Assembly (NCBI GenBank): GCA_002029975.1
Contig: LQBE01000041.1
Location: 43,236-83,117, forward strand
Source of the DNA: a delta proteobacterium ML8_F1
GTDB taxonomy: Bacteria; Bacillota; Clostridia; Peptostreptococcales; Acidaminobacteraceae
Direction of reading: 5' to 3'
Length of the DNA: 39,882 nucleotides
The notes beneath the pieces are model-generated. The model was not told where the DNA came from. It was given only the letters and a program-made list of their open reading frames with translations, and ran no database searches. Of the stretch, positions 8,300 through 16,494 are shown in pieces. The position numbers and the translations under genes are program-made. The number at the start of each line of letters is the position of its first letter. The first letter of the stretch is position 1.

Positions 8300-9425
8300 A
8301 CTAGTCGCAACCACCGCCTTCGGGATTGAATCCGTTGCAGCCCAGGAGATCAAGGACCTGGGCTTTGAAGGGATAGTCACTGAGAATTCCAGGGTGATTT
8401 ATGAAGGAGATCACCTGGGGATTGTGCTTTCCAATCTCTGGCTGAGAACGCCGGACCGGATATATATCCTGATGGGCACCTTCAAGGCCTTGACCTTTGA
8501 GGAACTGTTCCAGGGAGTTTCCCGGATTGAATGGGAAAAATTCATTGATGCAAAGGGCAGATTCCCCGTGGAGGCCAAGAGTGTCAAATCACAGCTCTTC
8601 AGTCTCTCGGATATCCAGGCAATCAGCAAAAAAGCCATGGTGAAGCGGCTGGGTGCCCACTACAAAACCGAGTGGTTTGAAGAATCCGCAGGCACCTACA
8701 GGGTGGTGGTGTCAATCCTCAAGGATCAGGTGTCCGTGCTTTTGGACACTTCAGGGGAGGCCCTCCACAAACGGGGTTACCGGTCCAGGGGCTATCAGGC
8801 ACCTCTTAAGGAAACCCTGAGTGCGGCCCTGATCAAAATCAGCCGCTGGAGACCCGGCATACAGCTGGTGGATCCCCTGTGCGGGACGGGGACGATTCTG
8901 ATTGAAGCGGCCATGATGGGCAGAAATATCGCCCCGGGGCTCAACAGGAAATTCGCTTCTGAGAAATGGCCTTTATTTCCAGGAGAGCTCTACCCCCGGG
9001 AAAGAAAGAAAGCTTTTGAGGCCATTGACCATGAGGCGGCACTTCATCTTGAAGGTTACGACCAGGATTCCCGGGCGATAAAAATCGCCATGGAGAACGC
9101 TCTGGAGGCGGGAGTAGCGGAGGATATTCACTTCCAGGTCAGAAGGCTGGAGGCATTCAGCACCAAAAGGGCCTACGGCTATATCATCACAAATCCGCCT
9201 TATGGGGAGCGTCTGGGAGAAAAAGCCCAGGTGGAGGCCCTTTACAGGCAAATGGGGGAAGTTTTCAATCCTCTTGCCACCTGGTCAAAATACATTCTCA
9301 CCTCCATGGAGACCTTTGAAGAGAATTTTGGCCACAAGGCGACAAAAAACAGAAAATTGTACAATGGAAGAATCAAGGCATATTTTTATCAGTATTACGG
9401 AGAGAAACCCAAAAGAGGTGTTTAG
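8286..9425 (+). CDS. THUMP-domain 23S rRNA (guanine-N2) methyltransferase, RlmL/YpsC type
   Basis: 379 residues. The N-terminal half holds the THUMP RNA-binding domain. The C-terminal half is a class I SAM methyltransferase with motif DPLCGTGT (196-203) and the catalytic NPPYGERLG (303-311), typical of N2-guanine methyltransferases of the RlmL/YpsC family. The open frame runs back to 8160, but ATG 8286 begins the conserved sequence (KLVATTAFGIES) and overlaps the aminopeptidase stop by 14 bases. The nearest purine-rich run (AAAGGGG) abuts the start, so initiation probably relies on coupling. The exact target base is inferred from the family. Confidence 0.9.
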   Translation: MSPIKLVATTAFGIESVAAQEIKDLGFEGIVTENSRVIYEGDHLGIVLSNLWLRTPDRIYILMGTFKALTFEELFQGVSRIEWEKFIDAKGRFPVEAKSVKSQLFSLSDIQAISKKAMVKRLGAHYKTEWFEESAGTYRVVVSILKDQVSVLLDTSGEALHKRGYRSRGYQAPLKETLSAALIKISRWRPGIQLVDPLCGTGTILIEAAMMGRNIAPGLNRKFASEKWPLFPGELYPRERKKAFEAIDHEAALHLEGYDQDSRAIKIAMENALEAGVAEDIHFQVRRLEAFSTKRAYGYIITNPPYGERLGEKAQVEALYRQMGEVFNPLATWSKYILTSMETFEENFGHKATKNRKLYNGRIKAYFYQYYGEKPKRGV

Positions 9426-9431
9426 AAAGTC

Positions 9432-10559
9432 ATGAAAAAAACCAAGGGTGAGAAATTCATATCCTTTGTGGTTTTCCTGGTTATTGCCTTTGGTGTATTC
9501 AATTATCAGTCGATGGCAGATTACTTGATGGGTTTTCTCGGCCGGGGACAGTACACCATGACCAGGGTTAAAACCGTTCCCCTCGAAAACAAGCTGGAGA
9601 ATTCCGTGATACCGTCGGTGCACCCCCTTGAGCAGGAGATAGTGGTTCTGGAAAAGACCCGGCTGACGCTTTACAACCGGGATGGTGAGGCGGTGTGGCA
9701 GGTGGTCAATGACTTTTCCGAGGTCCTGGTTGCCGGCAATGAGAATTTTTTTGTGGTGGGGGACCAGGTGACCGGGGAGGTGTACGCCTATGACTACCGG
9801 TCCAATATCAATGCAAGGGTCGAGACGGCAGGTGAGGTCAAGGGTATCGAAATCACCCGCAAGGGATATGTTCTGCTTCAGGTGGGGGAAAACGAAATCC
9901 AGGTGTATGATCCCAGACTCAATCTGATATCGTCCCTCAAAATCAACCAGGGGGTCATCACTCATGTCGCCTTCAATGAGTCTGACGAGCAGGTGTACCT
10001 TGTGGACCTGGACATGGCCTCGGGAAGGGTGAAAAGCACCCTGTACAAATACCGTGTCACCGGCGAACTTGTGGGTTCCATCGAGATGGATAATGAAGTG
10101 ATTTTCGAGTTGTTCTTCGAGGGAAAGGCGCTGATCAAGCTTTCGGACCTTGAGACTGGTATCATTGGTGAGGACATGCTGCTGGAAACCCGGATCCCCT
10201 CAACGGGACTAGTGGACCGGGCGGCCTATGGGGCGGGCCATCTGGTTGTCCAGAACTACGACAGGGATTCAGACAATATGGGAGGGAGCAATATCTATGA
10301 CCTTCTGGTGTATGACATCGCGCAAAAGAAAGTCAGTTTCAAAAGATCCTATCCTGAAGCCTTTGCCGGGATAACCTTCTTGGAGGAGAAAATTCTAGGC
10401 CATACCAACAGCAGGGCCCTGCTGTATGATCTGGAAGGGGTTTTGCTGGGAGAATTCAATTTCTCCAGGGAATTCAAGAATCTGAAGGTTCTGGGAAATG
10501 ACCGGATTTTCATCCAGGGGGTCGACTATTTTGAAATCTACACCCTTGAAAAACGATAA
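9432..10559 (+). CDS. DUF5711-type membrane-anchored beta-propeller protein
   Basis: 375 residues. One N-terminal transmembrane helix (about residues 9-27) anchors an extracytoplasmic region made of repeated short beta strands (V-x-A-Y-D-Y, I-Q-V-Y-D-P, LVYDI, ALLYDLEG), the pattern of a WD/PQQ-like propeller. This fits the DUF5711 family, which is of unknown function. It starts 6 bases after the methyltransferase and precedes cvpA by 21 bases, so it is in the same unit. It has no catalytic motif; it may be an envelope scaffold. Confidence 0.75.
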   Translation: MKKTKGEKFISFVVFLVIAFGVFNYQSMADYLMGFLGRGQYTMTRVKTVPLENKLENSVIPSVHPLEQEIVVLEKTRLTLYNRDGEAVWQVVNDFSEVLVAGNENFFVVGDQVTGEVYAYDYRSNINARVETAGEVKGIEITRKGYVLLQVGENEIQVYDPRLNLISSLKINQGVITHVAFNESDEQVYLVDLDMASGRVKSTLYKYRVTGELVGSIEMDNEVIFELFFEGKALIKLSDLETGIIGEDMLLETRIPSTGLVDRAAYGAGHLVVQNYDRDSDNMGGSNIYDLLVYDIAQKKVSFKRSYPEAFAGITFLEEKILGHTNSRALLYDLEGVLLGEFNFSREFKNLKVLGNDRIFIQGVDYFEIYTLEKR

Positions 10560-10580
10560 TTACAGGAGTAAGGTGATAGG

Positions 10581-11210
10581 ATGAACTGGCTGGATATTAT
10601 GATACTGCTCATTGTGGCATGGGTTGCAGTGAGGGGGATTACAAGGGGTTTGATCAAGTCCGTGACTGGGATTGTTGCGATGGTTGCCGGTTTTTTAGCT
10701 GGAAACCTGCTCTATGGAGAGGTTGCCGGGTTTTTGAAGACTCACACAGGGGTATTCGCCGGCATCCGGGAATTTTTCAACAGAGAATTTTTTTCCAATC
10801 TCAGGATTCCAGAGTTTGAATCGGATTTCAGTGATATTACCCGGGAAATATTTCAACAGGGAAGAATCTGGAGAGGGTATCCGGGCAGTGATTTCGGCGA
10901 ATTCATGGCAACGGTTCTTTTGAATATTCTCTCCTGGCTGCTGGTGTTTTTTATTGTGGTGCTGCTGGTGACGATTCTGGGGGTTGTGGTGGATACGGTC
11001 TTCAAACTCCCCGTCCTCAAGACTCTCAATGCCCTTGGGGGATTTGTCTTTGGAATTGTCAAAGGGACTATGTATGTCTTCTTTATTGTCATTGTGATGG
11101 ATTTTTTCGGTGGAATCGCTCAGAGCAGCTATTTGAAGGACCTGATCCAGGGATCGATTTTCGCCGAGGTTGTCCTCGGGTACAATATTTTCACTTGGAT
11201 CAACTTTTAA
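10581..11210 (+). CDS. CvpA family membrane protein
   Basis: 209 residues. The N-terminus reads as a CvpA start (NWLDIMILLIVAWVAVRG) with the G-x-x-x-G-L-I-K pattern, followed by four hydrophobic segments. CvpA proteins are inner-membrane proteins linked to envelope stress and, in Enterobacteria, colicin V production; the biochemical role is unresolved. ATG at 10581 has CAGGAGTAAGGTG upstream. It is co-directional and tightly spaced with the DUF5711 and DUF951 genes. Confidence 0.85.
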   Translation: MNWLDIMILLIVAWVAVRGITRGLIKSVTGIVAMVAGFLAGNLLYGEVAGFLKTHTGVFAGIREFFNREFFSNLRIPEFESDFSDITREIFQQGRIWRGYPGSDFGEFMATVLLNILSWLLVFFIVVLLVTILGVVVDTVFKLPVLKTLNALGGFVFGIVKGTMYVFFIVIVMDFFGGIAQSSYLKDLIQGSIFAEVVLGYNIFTWINF

Positions 11211-11225
11211 GAGGGGGGAAGGCCT

Positions 11226-11414
11226 GTGCCCATGCCTATCGATGTAGGAGACAAGGTAATCACCAAGAAACCGCATCCCTGCGGCAACAATGAGTTTATC
11301 ATCACCCGGACGGGGATGGATTTCAGAATGCGGTGCACCAAGTGTCAAAAGGAAATCTGGATCAGCCGGGTGAAGCTGGAAAAGAGAATCAAGAAGATAG
11401 TCAAGGAAGATTAG
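11226..11414 (+). CDS. DUF951 (YyzM-like) small protein
   Basis: 62 residues with the family pattern of a V-G-D-x-V-x-x-K-K-P-H-P-C-G start, followed by an R-C-x-x-C pair. It is a DUF951 protein; in Bacillus the homologue YyzM also lies near rpsF. The function is unknown; the cysteines and basic C-terminus hint at zinc or nucleic acid binding. GTG at 11226 has a strong GGGGGGAAGG site; ATG at 11232 is the alternative. Confidence 0.88.
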   Translation: MPMPIDVGDKVITKKPHPCGNNEFIITRTGMDFRMRCTKCQKEIWISRVKLEKRIKKIVKED

Positions 11415-11456
11415 TGTATAATGGAAGTGAGAAAATAATTATGGAGGTGCTCACAA

Positions 11457-12638
11457 TTGAGTATTAAGTATGCTGAAAGAATGGACAACCTGAAGGCTTC
11501 GGAAATCAGAGAGATTCTGAAGCTGACGGAACGACCTGAGGTAATCTCCTTTGCAGGGGGGCTTCCGGCGCCGGAACTTTTTCCGATAGAGGAAATGAAG
11601 GTGGTGTCCCGCAAGGTACTCGAGGAAATGGGTCAGGCGGCTCTGCAGTACAGTGCGACAGAGGGCTATCCGCCCCTGAGAAAAGCCATCACAGAGCGGA
11701 TGAAGGTTTTCGGCATTGAAAGTGATCCCGATGAGATTCTGATCACCAGCGGATCCCAGCAGGGTCTGGATTTCTGCGCCAAGATTTTCATCGATCCCGG
11801 CGACGTGGTGGTGGTGGAGAGTCCCAGCTATCTGGGCGCCATCAATGCGTTCAAGGCCTACCAGTGCAACTTCGTCGAAGTGCCTACGGACCAGGACGGG
11901 ATGCTTATGGAAGACCTCGAGAATGTTTTGAAAAACACCCCTAATGTCAAGTATATCTATGTCATCCCGGATTTTCAGAATCCAACGGGTAAAACCTGGT
12001 CCGTGGAAAGAAGAAAGGCATTTATGGCCCTGGCCAACCAGTACGATGTGCCGGTGGTAGAGGACAATCCCTATGGAGAACTTCGCTTTGAAGGAGAAAT
12101 CCCCCCTTCCTTGAAATCCATGGATCCGGAGAATCGGGTTATTTTTCTGGGAACCTTTTCTAAGACCTTCACACCGGGTCTGCGTATGGGATGGGTCCTG
12201 GCTGAAAAATCGATTCTGGAGAAGTTCATCCTGGTGAAGCAGGGTGCTGACCTTCAGACCAACTCCATGACCCAGAGGGAGCTGGCCATGTTCCTGGAGA
12301 TGTATGATCTCGACGCCCATATAGAGAAAATCAAGAATGTCTACAGAAAAAGACGGGACATCATGCTCAAGACCATGGAAGAGACCTTCCCCGAAGGGGT
12401 TACCTGGACCTATCCCAATGGGGGATTGTTCACCTGGGTGGAGTTCCCTGAGCATATCAACACCAGGGACCTGATGGTGGAAGCCATCAAGAAAAATGTC
12501 GCCTGCGTCCCCGGAGGATCCTTCTATCCCAACGGTGGCAGAGAAAATGCAATCCGGGTCAATTACTCCAATATGCCAGAGGACCGCATCGTCGAGGGTA
12601 TCAAGAGACTTGCCGAGGTCATCAGGGAAGCCCTTTAA
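11457..12638 (+). CDS. PLP-dependent class I/II aminotransferase (2-aminoadipate/aromatic type)
   Basis: 393 residues of fold-type I aminotransferase. The PLP-binding lysine is K236 in TFSKTFTPGLRMGW, and other family motifs are PDFQNPTG (171-178) and EDNPYGELR. It resembles the LysN/MocR-like aminotransferases that act on 2-aminoadipate, branched-chain or aromatic amino acids. A role supplying keto acids to IorAB is tempting but unproven. The start is TTG 11457 with GGAGGTG 7 bases upstream. TATAAT at 11417-11422 may be its promoter, without a clear -35 box. It is followed by a strong terminator. Confidence 0.9.
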   Translation: MSIKYAERMDNLKASEIREILKLTERPEVISFAGGLPAPELFPIEEMKVVSRKVLEEMGQAALQYSATEGYPPLRKAITERMKVFGIESDPDEILITSGSQQGLDFCAKIFIDPGDVVVVESPSYLGAINAFKAYQCNFVEVPTDQDGMLMEDLENVLKNTPNVKYIYVIPDFQNPTGKTWSVERRKAFMALANQYDVPVVEDNPYGELRFEGEIPPSLKSMDPENRVIFLGTFSKTFTPGLRMGWVLAEKSILEKFILVKQGADLQTNSMTQRELAMFLEMYDLDAHIEKIKNVYRKRRDIMLKTMEETFPEGVTWTYPNGGLFTWVEFPEHINTRDLMVEAIKKNVACVPGGSFYPNGGRENAIRVNYSNMPEDRIVEGIKRLAEVIREAL

Positions 12639-12664
12639 AGCTGGAATTATCCAGCTTTTTTTCT
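12637..12664 (+). terminator. intrinsic terminator after the aminotransferase
   Basis: Arms AAAGCTGGA (12637-12645) and TCCAGCTTT (12650-12658) with a 4-base loop, followed by a T-run. The stem overlaps the stop codon. Confidence 0.9.
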
Positions 12665-12692
12665 TGTCTTTAAGGGTCGGGCATGGTATAAT
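12664..12692 (+). promoter_or_regulatory. promoter of rpsF-ssb-rpsR
   Basis: TTGTCT (12664-12669) and TATAAT (12687-12692) are 17 bases apart, with an extended TGG before the -10 box. It is directly downstream of the previous terminator. Confidence 0.85.
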
Positions 12693-12702
12693 TCATAAAT
12701 GC

Positions 12703-12748
12703 AACGAGAAACTCTCTGCCCGTAGAGGGCCAAATAGACCATAGGGAG
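12703..12748 (+). promoter_or_regulatory. probable S6:S18 autoregulatory leader
   Basis: The 5' leader before rpsF contains a short hairpin with CTCT (12712-12715) and AGAG (12724-12727) arms enclosing CTGCCCGT. A CCG trinucleotide followed by TAG in a loop is the recognition feature described for the S6:S18 complex on its own mRNA, mimicking the 16S rRNA site. The fold is my reading by eye, so confidence is limited. Confidence 0.5.
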
Positions 12749-12757
12749 GTGTATTTA

Positions 12758-13045
12758 ATGACAAATTACGAAACCATGTACATTCTGAGACCCAGTGTTG
12801 AAGAAGAAGACAGAAATGCCATTGTTGAAAAGTTCAAAGGAATCGTTTCGAATGGCGGAGAAGTAGTTTCAGTCGATGAGTGGGGCAGCCGCAAGCTGGC
12901 TTACGAAATCGAGAAGGTGAAGGACGGTTACTACGTGTTGATGACCTTTAAAGGCGACGGCGCGATTGTCACTGAGCTTGAGCGAAACTACAGAATTTCT
13001 GATGACGTCATGCGGTTTATTGTGATTAACCTGGACCAGAAATAG
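12758..13045 (+). CDS. rpsF: 30S ribosomal protein S6
   Basis: 95 residues with the typical S6 start NYETMYILRP and the W-G-x-R-K-L-A-Y motif at about residue 46. It binds S18 in the 30S platform. The open frame extends to 12749, but ATG 12758 has GGGAGGTG at 12744-12751 and begins the conserved sequence. It is the first gene of the rpsF-ssb-rpsR operon. Confidence 0.97.
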   Translation: MTNYETMYILRPSVEEEDRNAIVEKFKGIVSNGGEVVSVDEWGSRKLAYEIEKVKDGYYVLMTFKGDGAIVTELERNYRISDDVMRFIVINLDQK

Positions 13046-13055
13046 AGGTGTTTTC

Positions 13056-13475
13056 ATGAACAGTGTTTTTTTAATTGGACGGCTGACCAAGGATCCTGAA
13101 CTCCGATTTGTTGCGGGCAGCGGCAAGGCTGTAGCGAATTTCAGCATTGCCGTGGATCGAGAATTTTCCAAGGAGAAGGTGGCTGATTTCTTCCCGATAG
13201 TCGTCTGGGGAAAGCAAGCGGAAACGGTCTCCCAGTACATGTCCAAAGGAAAAAGGGTCGCTGTGCGTGGTTCCCTTCAAACGGATAAATACCAGGATAA
13301 AAACGATATTACCCGCTACGTTACCAGAGTGGTCGCTGATCGAGTGGAATTTCTCGATTGGGGTGGTGATTCTTCAGACTCATCATCCGGTGACAACAAA
13401 TCATCCAAAAATTCTGAAGATAACTTTGATTTTTCGGCTTTCCAGTCCGTTGAGGACGAGGATGTCCCATTCTAA
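13056..13475 (+). CDS. ssb: single-stranded DNA-binding protein
   Basis: 139 residues. The OB fold begins NSVFLIGRLTKDPELRF, and the acidic C-terminal tip (VEDEDVPF) is the peptide that docks replication and repair proteins. A Ser/Asp/Asn-rich linker lies at about 105-128. It coats single-stranded DNA at replication forks. It sits 10 bases after rpsF, as in most Firmicutes. Confidence 0.97.
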   Translation: MNSVFLIGRLTKDPELRFVAGSGKAVANFSIAVDREFSKEKVADFFPIVVWGKQAETVSQYMSKGKRVAVRGSLQTDKYQDKNDITRYVTRVVADRVEFLDWGGDSSDSSSGDNKSSKNSEDNFDFSAFQSVEDEDVPF

Positions 13476-13495
13476 AAGCAAGGAGGGAAATATAA

Positions 13496-13720
13496 ATGGC
13501 ATTCAAGAGAAAAAAAAGAAAAAAAGTGTGTCGATTCTGCGAAGAAAAAGTAGATCATATCGACTACAAGGATATAAAAAAGTTACAAAGGTACCTGACA
13601 GAACGAGGTAAAATTTTGCCCCGCCGAGTCACTGGAACTTGTGCTAAGCATCAAAGAGCATTGACCGCCTCTATCAAACGCGCTAGAATCATGGCGTTAC
13701 TGCCCTTTGTCAAAGATTGA
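13496..13720 (+). CDS. rpsR: 30S ribosomal protein S18
   Basis: 74 residues. A basic N-terminus is followed by [16 protein letters not shown] and the conserved L[14 protein letters not shown] core. The C-x-x-C start is the zinc-type (C+) form. It is the partner of S6 in the 30S subunit. It has AAGGAGG upstream and is followed by a hairpin. Confidence 0.97.
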   Translation: MAFKRKKRKKVCRFCEEKVDHIDYKDIKKLQRYLTERGKILPRRVTGTCAKHQRALTASIKRARIMALLPFVKD

Positions 13721-13725
13721 TCATC

Positions 13726-13758
13726 AAGAGAATCCGGGTGGATTCTCTTTGTTCGTTA
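13726..13758 (+). terminator. hairpin after rpsR
   Basis: Arms AAGAGAATCC (13726-13735) and GGATTCTCTT (13740-13749) with a GGGT loop. The U-tract is interrupted (TTGTTCGTT), so termination is probably partial and allows readthrough into DUF2232-gdpP. Confidence 0.7.
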
Positions 13759-13794
13759 TGGAATATTTTCACTCACATCAGCGGGAGGGTCAAT

Positions 13795-14739
13795 TTGAAT
13801 TCAACTAATCCAACCAAAGCTCTTGTGGAGACAGCCCTTTTGTCCTCCATCACCAGCATCCTGGCAATCGCCGGTATGTACATTCCCTTTTTAGGGTATC
13901 TGATGCTCATTGTGGCGGTGCCCTTTATCCTGATTGTTGTCAGACACTCCGCAAGATACGGTGTGCTAGGGGCCCTGGCTACGGGAATGCTCGTCATGTT
14001 TGTTTCCTTTCCCACCTATGGTATCTACGTAGCGGCCATGGGCGGCGGCGTCGGAATCCTCATGGGACAACAGATCAAGAAAAGAAAAGAATCCATGACG
14101 GTCATATTCTATGGGGCCCTGGGGGCCTCGGTGACGATGATTCTTCTGTTGACCCTGACCACCCTGGTCACCGGAGTCAGTCTCATTGCCATGGTGGAAG
14201 AACTCCTTGCGGAGTCTTTTCAAATCACCGACCGGATGGGACTGGAAAATGTCCTGCTGGAGTCCGGGGTAACCCTGGAGGACATCCTTGAAATATTCAA
14301 ATTGATTTTACCCAGTACCCTGATACTCACTTCAGCTTTTTTTGCCGTCTTCAACTACAACGTGGGAAGAGTGATACTCAGAAGAACGGGTTTCACGGCC
14401 GGGGAATCGAAGCCTTTCAGTCAGTTCACCCTGCCCGGAAATATCATAATGGGGACCACTCTGATTCTGATTTTGACTTATCTCAGCGGCTATTTCAATA
14501 TTGTCGACACGGAAGTGCTTTTTATCAATATCTTGAATCTTTTCATCTACATTTTTCTGTTGCAGGGTCTGGCAATCATCTTTTTTCTCTTGGAAAAGAA
14601 ACAGTTTAAAACCGGCATGAAAATCTTTGTGGTGCTGATGGTGTTTCTCTTGCAGATGGTTGTGGGCGTGGCGCTTATCGGGTGGATTGACAATATTTTT
14701 GATTTTAGAAAAATCCGTCAAAAGAAAACAGGTGTCTAA
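13795..14739 (+). CDS. DUF2232 (YybS-like) multi-pass membrane protein
   Basis: 314 residues with about eight hydrophobic segments, matching DUF2232/YybS, which lies between rpsR and gdpP in many Firmicutes. The function is unknown; the fold is thought to resemble ECF-transporter S components. The open frame begins at 13717, but the TTG at 13795 has GGGAGGG 5 bases upstream and removes a leader that overlaps the terminator. The natural downstream neighbour gdpP is now 1.75 kb away because an insertion sequence begins right after this stop codon. Confidence 0.82.
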   Translation: MNSTNPTKALVETALLSSITSILAIAGMYIPFLGYLMLIVAVPFILIVVRHSARYGVLGALATGMLVMFVSFPTYGIYVAAMGGGVGILMGQQIKKRKESMTVIFYGALGASVTMILLLTLTTLVTGVSLIAMVEELLAESFQITDRMGLENVLLESGVTLEDILEIFKLILPSTLILTSAFFAVFNYNVGRVILRRTGFTAGESKPFSQFTLPGNIIMGTTLILILTYLSGYFNIVDTEVLFINILNLFIYIFLLQGLAIIFFLLEKKQFKTGMKIFVVLMVFLLQMVVGVALIGWIDNIFDFRKIRQKKTGV

Positions 14740-14960
14740 GTCAACTACCCATCACCTAAAGGAAATGGGCTTGTAACTGCCCAGTAGTACGAACGGCTCA
14801 CGCCTCCTACCTTTAACCCCAATAAGCATTAATGCTTAAAGTGGCGTTACATCATAGGGTGGCTGACAGCACCCTTTACAAAAGAGTTTACTCTTTTGCA
14901 ACTGCACTAGGTACTTGACTATCAACAAGATAGTTTGTTCCCATACGGTACAGATTCATT
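14740..14960 (-). ncRNA. candidate omega-RNA (reRNA) of TnpB
   Basis: In IS605-type TnpB systems the guide RNA scaffold spans the 3' end of tnpB and the right end, with the guide read from flanking DNA just outside. Here the minus strand from the tnpB 3' end through 14740 contains several short stems, including the AAGCATTAATGCTT palindrome around 14830 and the terminal hairpin 14748-14769. The guide would be the minus strand of 14739 downward, that is the DUF2232 3' end. This is inferred from family knowledge; no transcript is seen. Confidence 0.5.
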
Positions 14961-16027
14961 GCTCCAATACGGTCATCATTTGACTGATAACCACAGTTTT
15001 TGCAAGTAAATAGATGTTTTTTCTTGTTACGATTAGCTTTTTCAGTATGTCCACACTTAGGACAACACTGACTTGTGTAAGCTGGGTCAACCTTTATTAC
15101 TGCTGATTCGTTTTGCTTTGCCTTGTAGATTAGCTTTTGCTCAAGGTCATAGAACGACCATGATACAGAAACATACCGGGTCTTGGTATGAATACGTTCC
15201 GTGGCATTACGGACACCTGTCAAGTCTTCCAGTACGAATAAAGTATGTTTTGGGTTGTTTTCAACGAGTGCCTTTGATACTTGATGGTTAATATCTTGCA
15301 TCCAACGGTTTTCTCGTTGTCCAATAGCTTTGATTCTTCGTCTTGAAGAGGGTGTTTTTCGTATTTGCAGTTCTTTACGTAGTTTTGAATAATTTGCTCG
15401 TTTTTGTTTGATGGCTTTACCACTTACAAAACCTGATTTATGTTTGCTATCATAGGTGGCAATTAAGAAGTTTATCCCTCTATCAATGCCTACAACATGG
15501 CATACTTCTGAGAGCTTGTAGGCAGGAACATCATAAGTGACAGGAATGTGCAGAAAATATTTACCGTGTTTGTAGACAAGCTTTGCAGTACCAAACTTAT
15601 AGGTCGTTGCATTAAAATATTTTTCCATACCCTTTGAGTGATAGCTTAGTTTAACTCGACCTTCAAGTGTATTAATTGAAAATGTTTCTTGCGTTAAAGA
15701 ATAATCTCTATTCCATACCAAGTCATATTGTGGCTTCTTAAATACAGGTTTTATCCATTCCTTTTGATTCTGGGTAATAGTTTTGTATCTTGCGATAACT
15801 GTTTTGAGAACAGATTGAGCCATCTGTGATTTAAGTCCAAATCTCTCACGAAGGGTAGCGTACAAAACTTTATTCAGTGAAAATTGTTTTAGGTCGTGGG
15901 TATGGAATATGTGATTCGAAACATAGTTACAGGCATTACGATAAACAGCCATCGTATTATTAAGCAATACCCTGTCTGTATCCGAAGTTATAATTTGTAT
16001 CTTTGCGGTAATGGTAATCTGTTCCAT
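14888..16027 (-). CDS. tnpB: TnpB, RNA-guided RuvC-like nuclease of IS200/IS605
   Basis: 379 residues, a full-length IS605 OrfB. The RuvC active-site residues appear intact: D182 in GIDRGIN, E267 in LEDLTG, and D351/D352 in NDDRIGAMNL. The zinc ribbon has C322/C325 and C342/C345. TnpB is a programmable DNA nuclease that cuts the empty donor site and so helps the element persist. It faces left, away from tnpA, with the probable guide RNA at its 3' end. Because tnpA is dead, this copy may survive as a nuclease alone or be mobilised only by another TnpA in the cell. Confidence 0.93.
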   Translation of the reverse strand: MEQITITAKIQIITSDTDRVLLNNTMAVYRNACNYVSNHIFHTHDLKQFSLNKVLYATLRERFGLKSQMAQSVLKTVIARYKTITQNQKEWIKPVFKKPQYDLVWNRDYSLTQETFSINTLEGRVKLSYHSKGMEKYFNATTYKFGTAKLVYKHGKYFLHIPVTYDVPAYKLSEVCHVVGIDRGINFLIATYDSKHKSGFVSGKAIKQKRANYSKLRKELQIRKTPSSRRRIKAIGQRENRWMQDINHQVSKALVENNPKHTLFVLEDLTGVRNATERIHTKTRYVSVSWSFYDLEQKLIYKAKQNESAVIKVDPAYTSQCCPKCGHTEKANRNKKKHLFTCKNCGYQSNDDRIGAMNLYRMGTNYLVDSQVPSAVAKE

Positions 16028-16106
16028 AAATGCGACCTCACGACTTTGTATTCACCAAATATAGTATATAATAATAATTAGTGAGGTCAAGCGAGGGAGT
16101 AGTAGT

Positions 16107-16448
16107 ATGGATACGAATTATAACCGTAAAAACAGGCGTAAATACAGCTTAAAAGCACCTATTGTATTAGTCACCAAATATAGAAAACAACTACTTAAAG
16201 GCATCATAATGGAAACAGATAAAGACCCTATTCATTTTCTTATCAGTCATGATACCACCGTTAGTATATGCGAGATTGTGAAAAGAATAAAATAGGAAAC
16301 AACCTATAGATTGTGGCAAAAACAGTCTTTACTCTTATCTAAGCACGATTGGAAAAGAAAAATATTTTGCTCAGATGGTTATTTTGCCTGTAGTATCGGT
16401 GAAGTATCATTTTCAACAATCCAAAGATACATTGAAAATCAAGGGTAG
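16107..16448 (+). pseudogene. tnpA: IS200/IS605 TnpA transposase remnant
   Basis: The reading frame starts in TnpA style (KAPIVLVTKYRKQLLKG) and ends with YFACSIGEVSFSTIQRYIENQG. It is broken in three ways. A block of about 20 residues after the LLKG stretch is missing. The HUH metal site reads DPIHFLI, where family members have D-H-I-H. An in-frame TAG at 16293-16295 interrupts it (Lys-stop-Glu-Thr-Thr, where a Gln is expected). The frame then stays open to the native stop at 16446-16448. Such a protein cannot carry out Y1/HUH transposition. Confidence 0.88.
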
Positions 16449-16494
16449 AAAGGAGCATGGCACTCCTCCCACCACCTAAAGGTAATGGGCTTTT

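Larger units (their letters stand above)
14740..16494. mobile_element. IS200/IS605-family insertion sequence, transposase broken
   Basis: The element runs from just after the DUF2232 stop to the gdpP start. The two ends carry the same terminal hairpin in direct orientation: CCCAT(CACC)TAAAGG...ATGGG at 14748-14769 and its near-copy at 16468-16489. This is typical of IS605 ends, which work as single strands and have no inverted repeats. Inside are tnpB (leftward, intact) and a decayed tnpA (rightward). GACCTCAC (16034-16041) and GTGAGGTC (16081-16088) form an inverted repeat between the divergent genes. The base composition is more AT-rich than the flanking genes. Exact cleavage positions are uncertain by a few bases. 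Confidence 0.85.

Noticed and set aside
9285-9965. Long minus-strand frame opposite the DUF5711 gene
   Set aside because: It is rich in His, Pro and Leu without a domain and shadows a better plus-strand gene with a proper start.
11451-12455. 334-codon minus-strand frame opposite the aminotransferase
   Set aside because: It is antisense to a clear PLP enzyme, and its His/Gln-rich product has no family features.
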